A DNA stretch of 64,000 nt from Stenomitos rutilans HA7619-LM2 (GTDB lineage: Bacteria; Cyanobacteriota; Cyanobacteriia; Leptolyngbyales; Leptolyngbyaceae). The notes below the pieces were generated by a model that ran no database searches, was not told the DNA's origin, and worked only from the letters and a program-made list of their open reading frames with translations. The stretch spans positions 1 through 64,000 of the forward strand of contig JAHHIE010000023.1 of the NCBI GenBank assembly GCA_019358945.1, read 5' to 3'. A program made the translations under genes and the position numbers. Positions within the stretch are counted from its first letter, which is position 1, and every line of letters begins with the position of its first letter. Positions 8,158 through 14,704 of the stretch are shown here, piece after piece.

Positions 8158-8786
8158 TTATACGCCATGTGAATGTCACATGCCGGACGTTTCTGGTCAA
8201 GAATGAGAGGAAATGATATGGCTCTTAAGCGCATGGACAACGTTGGCATCGTGGTGGAATCCCTCGACACCGCCATCTCTTTTTTCGCCGAGCTTGGTAT
8301 GAAGCTCGAAGGGCGAACCACGATCGAAGGAGAATGGGCCGGGCGCGTCACCGGACTGGGCCTCCAGCGCGTCGAGATCGCCATGATGGTCACTCCCGAT
8401 GGACACAGTCGGCTCGAGCTCTCTCGCTTTCTTACCCCGCCTGTAGTCGCTGATCACCGGAACGCCCCGGTGAACGCGTTCGGCTACCTCCGCGTCATGT
8501 TCACCGTGGACGACATCGACGAGCTGCTTGCCAAGCTCTGCAAGCGCGGCGCACAGCTCGTTGGCGAAGTGGTGCAGTACGGGGACTCGTATCGGCTCTG
8601 CTACATCCGCGGCCCCGAAGGACTGCTCATCGGGCTCGCCGAGCAACTTGGGTAAAGCGTCCCCATAGAGGCGCAGAAGCGCACGTGCTTTGCGGCAAGC
8701 GAACGGCCGTTGGGATACTTTCATTGGCGTATAACAATCGGTTGCAGCGGACGACCCGCTGCGCGGCCCATCGCTGAACCGGAGCG
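8158..8786 (+). mobile_element. integron-type gene cassette carrying a VOC-protein gene
   Basis: A 629-bp unit is bounded by identical GTTATAC heptamers at 8157-8163 and 8786-8792, which fit the GTTRRRY core consensus cut after the G. It contains one gene, in plus orientation, followed closely by an attC-like site, which is the standard cassette layout. Base composition is markedly GC-richer than the flanks and no GCGATCGC octamer occurs inside it. No integrase gene is visible in the window, so capture was either by an integrase encoded elsewhere or through an ancient event. Confidence 0.7.
8218..8655 (+). CDS. VOC-family (glyoxalase/bleomycin-resistance fold) protein, cassette-borne
   Basis: The product (145 aa) is a single-chain vicinal-oxygen-chelate protein made of two beta-alpha-beta-beta-beta modules. 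It starts MALKRMDNVGIVVESLDTAI, has ELGMKLEGR in the first module and FTVDDIDELLAKL at the start of the second, and ends with YIRGPEGLLIGLAEQ, where the family often has the metal-ligand Glu. Family members bind divalent metal and act on small molecules as lyases, isomerases, dioxygenases or drug-binding proteins; the substrate here is unknown. The ATG at 8218 follows GAGAGGAAATGAT. GC-rich codon use differs from the neighbours, in line with transfer as a gene cassette. Confidence 0.85.
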   Translation: MALKRMDNVGIVVESLDTAISFFAELGMKLEGRTTIEGEWAGRVTGLGLQRVEIAMMVTPDGHSRLELSRFLTPPVVADHRNAPVNAFGYLRVMFTVDDIDELLAKLCKRGAQLVGEVVQYGDSYRLCYIRGPEGLLIGLAEQLG

Positions 8787-8792
8787 TTATAC
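8729..8792 (+). other. attC-like recombination site
   Basis: The site opens with R'' GTATAAC (8729-8735) and closes with R' GTTATAC (8786-8792), an exact inverted pair. Inside, CGGTTGCAGCG pairs with CGCTGAACCG (read on the other strand CGGTTCAGCG) except for one extra G in the left arm. That single unpaired base is the extrahelical residue typical of attC sites. The central part (GACCCGCTGCGCGGCC) can also fold. Spacing from the VOC stop codon is 73 bp and the total length is 64 bp, both normal for attC. Confidence 0.8.
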
Positions 8793-8881
8793 CACTAGAT
8801 CGCGATGGGGACGGAATTGAGAGGTTATTGATGAAATGTCACTGCTGGTTGAATAAGTTTAAGTTTTGGCTTAAGGCGTAG

Positions 8882-8900
8882 CCACATCATTCTGATGTGG
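8882..8900. terminator. hairpin downstream of the TetR gene
   Basis: CCACATCA (8882-8889) and TGATGTGG (8893-8900) form an 8-bp stem with a 3-base loop, 10 bp beyond the stop of the minus-strand TetR gene. No U-run follows in the minus-strand direction, so termination strength is uncertain. Confidence 0.45.
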
Positions 8901-8909
8901 GCAAGATCG

Positions 8910-9566
8910 CTATCCAGCAATAGATTCAATCTGGAAATACTGCCTTAAGTAGGCAATGAGTAGCTTCTTGGTTTCTACAAGAACTTGTTGCCTGAAATGA
9001 CGATCGCGAGTCAGTGAGAGAATTTCCAGCACACTACCTACTTCCACGCTGACGATCGCAATGAGATCTCGTTGCTCTGGTTCAAGTAAAGGATTACGAA
9101 CCGCAAAAAAGTCTGCTAGCTGCTGGACAATGGCTTGATTAAACGCTGTATCCATCGACAGAATTTCGGTTGAGATCAGACGCGACTGAACAAAAACGGC
9201 TCGATAGCCAGGATTCGCTGCAACGAAGCGATCGAAGGCATCAATCATGTGATTAATGTAGTCCTCAAGCGGCAGGTGAATCGTTTCATCCGTGTGCAGG
9301 GCTGTGAATAGTTCCTGCAATTGGTTGAAATAGCGATTGGCTAAGGCATGAAAGACTGCCAACTTATCTGGAAAAAAGCGGTATAGCCCACCGACCGACG
9401 TATTTGCCTGGGCTGCAATATCGTCTGTGGTCACCGCATCGTATCCAACCTCAGCAAATAGTGCTGCTGCCGCATCCAAAATGCGATCGAACCGCTCTCG
9501 ACTGCGTGCTTGTTTGGGCAGTCGCCAGCGAGGTGCTTGAGGTGCTTGCTCAAATGTTTCAGCCAT
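8910..9566 (-). CDS. TetR-family transcriptional regulator
   Basis: The 218-residue product has the TetR_N DNA-binding domain at about residues 20-65, with DRILDAAAALFAEVGYDAVT, DDIAAQANTSVGGLYRFFPD as the HTH, and then DKLAVFHALANRYF. The C-terminal two-thirds is the helical ligand-binding and dimer domain, whose inducer cannot be read from sequence. It is divergent from the cytochrome P450 gene across a spacer of about 100 bp carrying two copies of one palindrome, so it very probably represses that promoter and its own. It lies between the two attC-like sites. Confidence 0.85.
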   Translation of the reverse strand: MAETFEQAPQAPRWRLPKQARSRERFDRILDAAAALFAEVGYDAVTTDDIAAQANTSVGGLYRFFPDKLAVFHALANRYFNQLQELFTALHTDETIHLPLEDYINHMIDAFDRFVAANPGYRAVFVQSRLISTEILSMDTAFNQAIVQQLADFFAVRNPLLEPEQRDLIAIVSVEVGSVLEILSLTRDRHFRQQVLVETKKLLIAYLRQYFQIESIAG

Positions 9567-9580
9567 AGCTCAAAGTTGGG

Positions 9581-9631
9581 TTGACAAACGCGAGGTTTAT
9601 CTCGTATTTTGAAGTCACGAGGTTTATCTCG
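9581..9631 (+). promoter_or_regulatory. P450 promoter with two copies of a TetR-type operator
   Basis: TTGACA at 9581-9586 and TATTTT at 9605-9610, 18 bp apart, make a near-consensus promoter for the P450 gene. The identical sequence CGAGGTTTATCTCG occurs twice, at 9591-9604 within the promoter spacer and at 9618-9631 just past the -10 box. Each copy has CGAG...CTCG dyad symmetry, and the copies start 27 bp apart. This layout fits repression by the adjacent TetR protein. Confidence 0.75.
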
Positions 9632-9670
9632 CGTTCTTAAGTCTACTGTACTGCAATGGAGGAAGCGACT

Positions 9671-10846
9671 GTGCAACAAAATTCTCAACGGCTCGAAACC
9701 AAACCAGGCGCACCCCAGTTTGACAATCTCCTTGCCTGGCATACCGGACAGCTTTTTGACGGTCTCTTTGCCTGGTATGCCGAGATGCGCCGTCATCCCG
9801 TGTTCTATGACTCTGGGCGTGAAAGCTGGATGGTGTTTGGCTACCAGGATGTGAAACGAGTGTTCAGCGATTGGCAAACTTTTTCCTCCCGCATTCCCCA
9901 TCCACCCGATCAAACCGACTTCACTCAAAGCCTTAACTTCACCGATCCACCCAAACATCGATCGCTCCGTTCTCTGGCTCAACAGGTCTTCACTCCCCAT
10001 CGAGTGGAGAAACTTGCTCCCCGGATGACTGCAATCACCCATGAACTGCTCGATCGCGTGGTCGAGCAAGGTCAGATGGATTTCATGCATGACTTGGCGA
10101 CTCCTGTGCCGATTATTGTCATTGCCGAAATCTTGGGCATACCTCTAGAAGACCGTGAGGATTTCAAACGCTGGTCTGATGGCATCGTTACCTTTGACCC
10201 CACTGCCCTGCAAGCGATGGCTGACTACTTCCGTGACTTGATTGGGCAGCGTCGAGGCAAACCGCGTAACGACTTAATTAGCGATTTGATTGCGGCCCAC
10301 GAGGGTGGAGAAAAGCTGACGGCTCAGGAGCTTGTGGATTTCTGCATTGTGCTCCTCGTCGGCGGGAACGAAACAACCACCAACCTGTTAGGAAATGCGA
10401 TCCTCTGCTTCAACGAATACCCGCAGGCGTTTGAGCAGTTGAAGCATGAGCCATCCTTGCTGCCACTGGCGATCGAAGAAGTCTTGCGCTACCGATCGTC
10501 GATTCAAGCCATGCAGCGAATGACCATAACAGAGACGCAACTCGGCAATCAAATGATTCCGCCTGGACAGATCGTGACGGTTTGGCTGGGTGCTGCCAAT
10601 CGAGACGAGACGCAGTTTGAGCAAGCGGAAACGTTTGTGGTCGATCGCAATCCCAATCCCCATCTTGCTTTTGGCAATGGAATCCACTTTTGTTTGGGTG
10701 CGCCCCTAGCTCGCCTGGAAGGAAAACTGGTGCTACAGGCAGTCCTGGAGCGATTGCCAAATCTGCAAATCGATCCGACTGCGGCGCTGGAATTCATTCC
10801 CTCTAGCGATATCCACGGAGTCAAATCTCTACCCGTTTTGTTCTGA
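9671..10846 (+). CDS. cytochrome P450
   Basis: This soluble class I-type bacterial P450 (391 aa) needs an external ferredoxin and reductase, and none is encoded nearby. The I-helix oxygen-binding motif is LVGGNETTTN, the K-helix ExxR is EEVLRYR, and the haem-binding loop is FGNGIHFCLGAPLAR with its thiolate Cys. I prefer the GTG at 9671, which has GGAGGAA 6-12 bp upstream, over the in-frame ATG at 9656, which overlaps that site. The substrate is unknown. It heads a likely operon with the DUF5367 and GAP membrane-protein genes and is probably controlled by the divergent TetR gene. Confidence 0.9.
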   Translation: MQQNSQRLETKPGAPQFDNLLAWHTGQLFDGLFAWYAEMRRHPVFYDSGRESWMVFGYQDVKRVFSDWQTFSSRIPHPPDQTDFTQSLNFTDPPKHRSLRSLAQQVFTPHRVEKLAPRMTAITHELLDRVVEQGQMDFMHDLATPVPIIVIAEILGIPLEDREDFKRWSDGIVTFDPTALQAMADYFRDLIGQRRGKPRNDLISDLIAAHEGGEKLTAQELVDFCIVLLVGGNETTTNLLGNAILCFNEYPQAFEQLKHEPSLLPLAIEEVLRYRSSIQAMQRMTITETQLGNQMIPPGQIVTVWLGAANRDETQFEQAETFVVDRNPNPHLAFGNGIHFCLGAPLARLEGKLVLQAVLERLPNLQIDPTAALEFIPSSDIHGVKSLPVLF

Positions 10847-10882
10847 TTCATTCAACTCACAACACTTTTAACGGAGGCAATC

Positions 10883-11323
10883 ATGCAAACTGTAACGAAG
10901 GAAATAATGACAGAGAACCGCGGTATCCGCATCTCCTACGGGTTCTTCTTCGGCATGAGTTTTCTGATCTGGCTGAGCGCAACGGTGGTGCTGCGGTTGT
11001 GGGGACATACCTTTTTTATGCCTAACAACAATGTGAGCATGGTTAGCAATTTCCTGTTCTCCCTGACTTTTCTGCCGCTGCTGGTTCAGGCAATTTTGCG
11101 ATGGCAGAAAGTGCCGCCGCATCAGCGCTTGGAGGCTGCTGTTTGTCTAGCCATTCCTGGAATGCTGCTCGATGTTGCGACAACCTACTTTTTCACCCAC
11201 GCTTTTCCAACTATTTTGCCGATTGCTGCTGGTGCCTTTGGTGCGTGGTTGCTTTGGGGCTGCGCGATCGTGCTGTTAACAGGACTGATCACAAGTCACA
11301 GCAGTAAATCACAGTCCCTATAG
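10883..11323 (+). CDS. DUF5367-like four-helix membrane protein
   Basis: The product (146 aa) has four predicted transmembrane segments at about residues 18-40, 52-70, 82-102 and 108-130, with a short charged start and a polar C-terminus. The segment YGFFFGMSFLIWLSATVVLR resembles the DUF5367 family of small bacterial membrane proteins of unknown function. A good ribosome binding site (ACGGAGG) precedes the ATG at 10883, 36 bp past the P450 stop, which suggests a shared transcript. Involvement in export or handling of the P450 substrate or product is only a guess from context. Confidence 0.65.
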   Translation: MQTVTKEIMTENRGIRISYGFFFGMSFLIWLSATVVLRLWGHTFFMPNNNVSMVSNFLFSLTFLPLLVQAILRWQKVPPHQRLEAAVCLAIPGMLLDVATTYFFTHAFPTILPIAAGAFGAWLLWGCAIVLLTGLITSHSSKSQSL

Positions 11324-11359
11324 CCATTGCCTGAGATGCCAGAATGAGGAGTTATTAGA

Positions 11360-12037
11360 ATGTCACTGCTAAGTTATCTGGTAGCGATCGCCGCGATTGA
11401 TAGTCTCAATCCGACTGCCACTGCAATTCAGGTTTATTTATTGACGACTCCTAAACCTGTCAGTCGATCGATCGCCTTCATTACTGGCATCTTTTTAGCG
11501 TACTGGATGGTCGGCTTGTGCGCGACGCTGGGACTTGCCAGATTCATCCAGTGGGTATTGGCGACTCAGGGTGAGTGGGTGGATGTCATGCAGTTCGTGT
11601 TAGGGATCGCGCTGCTTTACACAGGGTATGCTCTCAATTCACCCACTCACGCGAATCAACCCGTCAAAAGCGAGCCTAATTCGCTACAGCCGATTCACAC
11701 GTTTTTACTGGGCACAAGCGTCACACTTTTAGAGACTCCCACCGCGTTTCCTTATCTTGCCGCGATCGAGCGGATTGCTCGTACCAAGCTCAGTTTGCTC
11801 GACCTGGCAGGATTTTTAGGAATCTACAACTTCGTGTTTGTCATGCCCTTAATTGGATTGCTAGGCATTTACATTGTCTTCCAAAGCAGGAGTACCAAAC
11901 TTTTAAAGCGGGTTAATCAAGCGATTACAAAGTGGTCGCCTAAAATTCTGCGGGTGTTGCTGCTGCTAATGGGTGCTTTTCTCTTAGCTGACAGCAGTGC
12001 AGCCATTTTGGGTCGTCTACTGCGATCGCTGCAATGA
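11360..12037 (+). CDS. GAP-family (LysE-superfamily) membrane protein
   Basis: The 225-residue protein has about six transmembrane helices. Its opening LLSYLVAIAAIDSLNPTATA and the later LLGTSVTLLETPTAFPYLAA match the GAP (Sap, sulfolipid-addressing-like) family, related to LysE/RhtB transporters, in which a pseudo-duplicated three-helix unit carries conserved Asp and Pro residues. Members are thought to move small or lipid-like molecules across the membrane. It follows the DUF5367 gene by 36 bp, so P450, DUF5367 and GAP probably form one operon with a modification-plus-transport theme. Its stop is 28 bp before the second attC-like site. Confidence 0.75.
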   Translation: MSLLSYLVAIAAIDSLNPTATAIQVYLLTTPKPVSRSIAFITGIFLAYWMVGLCATLGLARFIQWVLATQGEWVDVMQFVLGIALLYTGYALNSPTHANQPVKSEPNSLQPIHTFLLGTSVTLLETPTAFPYLAAIERIARTKLSLLDLAGFLGIYNFVFVMPLIGLLGIYIVFQSRSTKLLKRVNQAITKWSPKILRVLLLLMGAFLLADSSAAILGRLLRSLQ

Positions 12038-12065
12038 GCTGAGCTAGATTTTAGGTAAAAGAGCG

Positions 12066-12151
12066 GTATAACTAGCGCATTGCGGCGGACTCATTCAAAC
12101 CCGAAGCATTGCAACAATTCTTACCGCCGCTGAACGCAATAATTGTTATGC
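12066..12151 (+). other. second attC-like recombination site
   Basis: R'' is GTATAAC at 12066-12072 and R' is GTTATGC at 12145-12151 (GTTRRRY); they are inverted with one transition. The inner arms GCATTGCGGCGG (12078-12088 region) and CCGCTGAACGC (12128-12137 region) pair with G-U allowance around one unpaired G in the left arm, at the same position as in the site at 8729. The total length is 86 bp. It follows the GAP gene stop by 28 bp, as an attC follows its cassette gene. Confidence 0.65.
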
Positions 12152-12242
12152 TGCAGTCCTTCAGTGGTAGCAGCCAGAAGATCATCGGCGAAAACTTCAG
12201 TGCTAAAATTTGCCTGACGGTCGGTTGAAATAAAATCATTTC

Positions 12243-12800
12243 ATGCTTACTCAATTCACGCTAGAAACGACCAGATTGATCCTGCGCCCCTTATCCCTTG
12301 AAGATGTGCCGTCAATTCAATGTGTGGCGAGTCGTCGTGAAGTTGCCGATACTATGATTTCTATCCCTCACCCATATCCTAAAGATGAGGCGGAGCAATA
12401 CCTACGAAGGCGAATTGCAGAGTTTAAGGCAGGGTCTTTAGTTTCATTTGCAATTGAACGCAAATTTGACAAGGCATTTTGCGGAGTTATCGAGATTCGA
12501 GATGTTGAAAAAGAGCATTCTCAAGCTGAATTGAGTTTTTGGTTGGCAGTTGAGGTGTGGGGACAAGGGTATATGAGCGAGGTCTTAAAACCTATGCTTC
12601 GCTTTGGATTTGAAAATTTAGATCTCAATAGACTTTATGCTTATCACATGACTAGAAATTCAGGCTCAGGCAAAGTATTGCAGAAAAATGGGTTTGTACA
12701 AGAAGGGTTGCTGCGTCAGCGAGTACGAAAATGGGGAGTGTTTGAAGATGTAAAGTTATGGGCAATTTTGCGAAGAGATTGGCATAGCGAAGTGGCGTAA
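12243..12800 (+). CDS. GNAT-family N-acetyltransferase (RimJ/RimL-like)
   Basis: The product (185 aa) opens with FTLETTRLILRPLSLEDV, typical of the RimJ/RimL branch of acetyl-CoA-dependent acetyltransferases. The acetyl-CoA-binding region is at about residues 95-130, with WLAVEVWGQGYMSEVL holding the Q/R-x-x-G-x-G/A-type loop, and the family ending motif NSGSGKVLQKNGFVQEG follows. Substrates in this branch include ribosomal proteins, other protein N-termini and antibiotics; none can be chosen here. It starts 92 bp after the second attC-like site, and sequence at its stop codon resembles the first half of another attC, so it may be a gene cassette. Confidence 0.85.
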   Translation: MLTQFTLETTRLILRPLSLEDVPSIQCVASRREVADTMISIPHPYPKDEAEQYLRRRIAEFKAGSLVSFAIERKFDKAFCGVIEIRDVEKEHSQAELSFWLAVEVWGQGYMSEVLKPMLRFGFENLDLNRLYAYHMTRNSGSGKVLQKNGFVQEGLLRQRVRKWGVFEDVKLWAILRRDWHSEVA

Positions 12801-12820
12801 CAACCCGGTCAGAACGGACT
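12795..12820 (+). other. possible truncated attC left half
   Basis: GCGTAAC at 12795-12801, overlapping the GNAT stop codon, is followed by AACCCGGTCAGAACGGAC, a layout like the R''-L'' half of an attC. No complementary right half or GTTRRRY site can be found before malQ (a GTTAGCG near 12873 does not fit). If real it is a remnant. Confidence 0.3.
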
Positions 12821-12875
12821 GCTGAGAAACCTAGGTGTTGTCGCAAAGGCTATCAATAACCGCTTAATCGAAACG

Positions 12876-14399
12876 TTAGCGACTGTAGAGTTGCGTAAGC
12901 GCGAGGAGTCGATCGCTCAACGTCTGCGTCAATTGTTCAGAACTGCGGTAGCGCCAACGCCAATTGCCATCATTATGGCTGGGGTCATTCATCCGGGCGC
13001 GGCCGTCTAAATCCAGCAGATCTTGTAAGGGAATAATGGCTAGATCGGCAACAGAGGCTAAGGCTGTACGAATGAGCAGCCAATTAATGTCAGGGATGTC
13101 ATCAGGTGAGGTGTAGCCAAAGTACTTCGCCAGAAATTGTTTCTCGGCTTCACTGGCTTGTTGCCACCAACCAATGACGGTGTCATTATCATGGGTGCCG
13201 GGATACACCACCGTATTGCGCACATAATTGTGTGGCAGGTAAGCATTACCCGGATCATCGCCAAAGGCAAACATAAGAATGCGCATACCGGGAAAGTCAA
13301 AGCGATCGCGCAAGGCTTCCACTTCGGGCGTAATGATGCCGAGATCTTCTGCCAGAATCGGCAACGTTCCCAGTGCCTTTCCCAGCGCTTCAAAGAATTG
13401 CTCGCCCGGTGCTTGAATCCATTTGCCATTAATCGCAGTCTCTTCACCAGCAGGCACTTGCCAATAGGCTTCAAACCCGCGAAAGTGATCAACGCGGACA
13501 ATATCCACGTATTGCAACGTCACTTGGAAACGCTTAATCCACCAGGCAAAATTTGTTTTTTGTGCCTGTTCCCAGTTGTAAACTGGGTTGCCCCAAAGCT
13601 GCCCGGTCGCGCTGAAATAATCGGGTGGCACGCCTGCAATAAACGCAGGTTCAAAGGTGTTTGGATCAAGTTTGAACAGATCTGGAGCTGCCCACACATC
13701 GGAGCTGTTATGGCAAACGTAAATGGAAATATCGCCAATGATTTTGATGTTTTTACTGTTCGCATACTGACGCAATTTTCGCCACTGCTCGAAGAAGATA
13801 AACTGCAAAAATTGATGAAATTGAATGCTGTCCTGTAATGCTTCTTTTTGGGCTTTGATGGCATCAGGATCGCGGCGTGCGATCGCAGTCTCCCACTGAT
13901 GCCAACTTTTTCCACCGTTGGCTTCTAACAACGCCATAAATAACGTGAAATCGTCCAGCCAGGAGGTTTGTTCCTGGAGAAATTGGGTGAATTGCGTCGT
14001 TTGTCCAGATGTGGTTTGTTCAGACGATCGCGCTTTTTGAAAGCGATCGTAGGCCAGCTTCAGCAAGTGCATCTTGTGCGAAATTACGCGATCGAAGTTG
14101 ACCTGATCGAGATTGTCGTCTGCAATCGGAGTTAATTCGTTTGCCTCCAGCAATCCATCACTGACAAGCTGTTCCAAATCAATCAGCAGTGGATTGCCTG
14201 CAAAAGTGCTGAAGTTCATGATGTACGGCGAATGCTCGTAGCCCGTCGGCCCCAAAGGCAAGACCTGCCATAACGTTTGACCGCTGTTTGCCAAAAAATC
14301 CACAAATTCATAAGCGGCTTTGCCTAAATCGCCAATCCCAAATTGGCTGGGTAGAGAAGTTGGGTGGAGCAAAACACCACTTGCACGTTGAAAAGCCAT
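12876..14399 (-). CDS. malQ: 4-alpha-glucanotransferase (amylomaltase)
   Basis: MalQ (EC 2.4.1.25) moves alpha-1,4-glucan segments between maltodextrins in glycogen breakdown. The 507-residue product is the usual bacterial GH77 length. It opens with RASGVLLHPTSLPSQFGIGD; the catalytic nucleophile Asp lies in VDIVRVDHFRGFEAYW, the acid/base Glu in ILAEDLGIITPEV and the transition-state Asp in YPGTHDNDTVIGWW. It is divergent from the trehalose synthase-maltokinase gene across a 305-bp spacer, which places two glucan/maltose enzymes side by side and suggests coordinated use of maltose and maltodextrins. Confidence 0.95.
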   Translation of the reverse strand: MAFQRASGVLLHPTSLPSQFGIGDLGKAAYEFVDFLANSGQTLWQVLPLGPTGYEHSPYIMNFSTFAGNPLLIDLEQLVSDGLLEANELTPIADDNLDQVNFDRVISHKMHLLKLAYDRFQKARSSEQTTSGQTTQFTQFLQEQTSWLDDFTLFMALLEANGGKSWHQWETAIARRDPDAIKAQKEALQDSIQFHQFLQFIFFEQWRKLRQYANSKNIKIIGDISIYVCHNSSDVWAAPDLFKLDPNTFEPAFIAGVPPDYFSATGQLWGNPVYNWEQAQKTNFAWWIKRFQVTLQYVDIVRVDHFRGFEAYWQVPAGEETAINGKWIQAPGEQFFEALGKALGTLPILAEDLGIITPEVEALRDRFDFPGMRILMFAFGDDPGNAYLPHNYVRNTVVYPGTHDNDTVIGWWQQASEAEKQFLAKYFGYTSPDDIPDINWLLIRTALASVADLAIIPLQDLLDLDGRARMNDPSHNDGNWRWRYRSSEQLTQTLSDRLLALTQLYSR

Positions 14400-14704
14400 A
14401 GTCTTTAGAGATAACGCGGAGGTAAAAACAAACGGTACACATTAACGCGGGTTCTAACCGTGAGCTGATAATTTCGATTCTCTTGGAACCGATCGCCATA
14501 CTCAGTATGAAGGGATGTCGATTGAACGCACCTATCGTTGGGGCAGTAGTTGATGGGGTTGCCCGCGATCGAAAGGAGGAGATTTACTTGGCGATGTGAG
14601 AAGAAAGTGGAGCTAAAAGGGGGCAAAAAGCAGGCGGATAACGAAGCTGAACGCTGAACGCTGAGAGCTAAAAGCCATTCCGCGATCGTTCCTACCTTTG
14701 CAAG
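14400..14704. other. divergent spacer between malQ and treS with heptamer repeats
   Basis: The region must hold both promoters, but no clear boxes can be assigned. From 14646 to about 14674 it carries heptanucleotide units of the GCTGAAC type (GCTGAAC, GCTGAAC, GCTGAGA, GCTAAAA), a small member of the heptamer repeats found in several other spacers here. Confidence 0.5.

Noticed and set aside
8157-8163. Full attC at the left edge of the VOC unit
   Set aside because: Only the GTTATAC core is present; the sequence before it has no paired arms, so it is treated as a target or secondary site.
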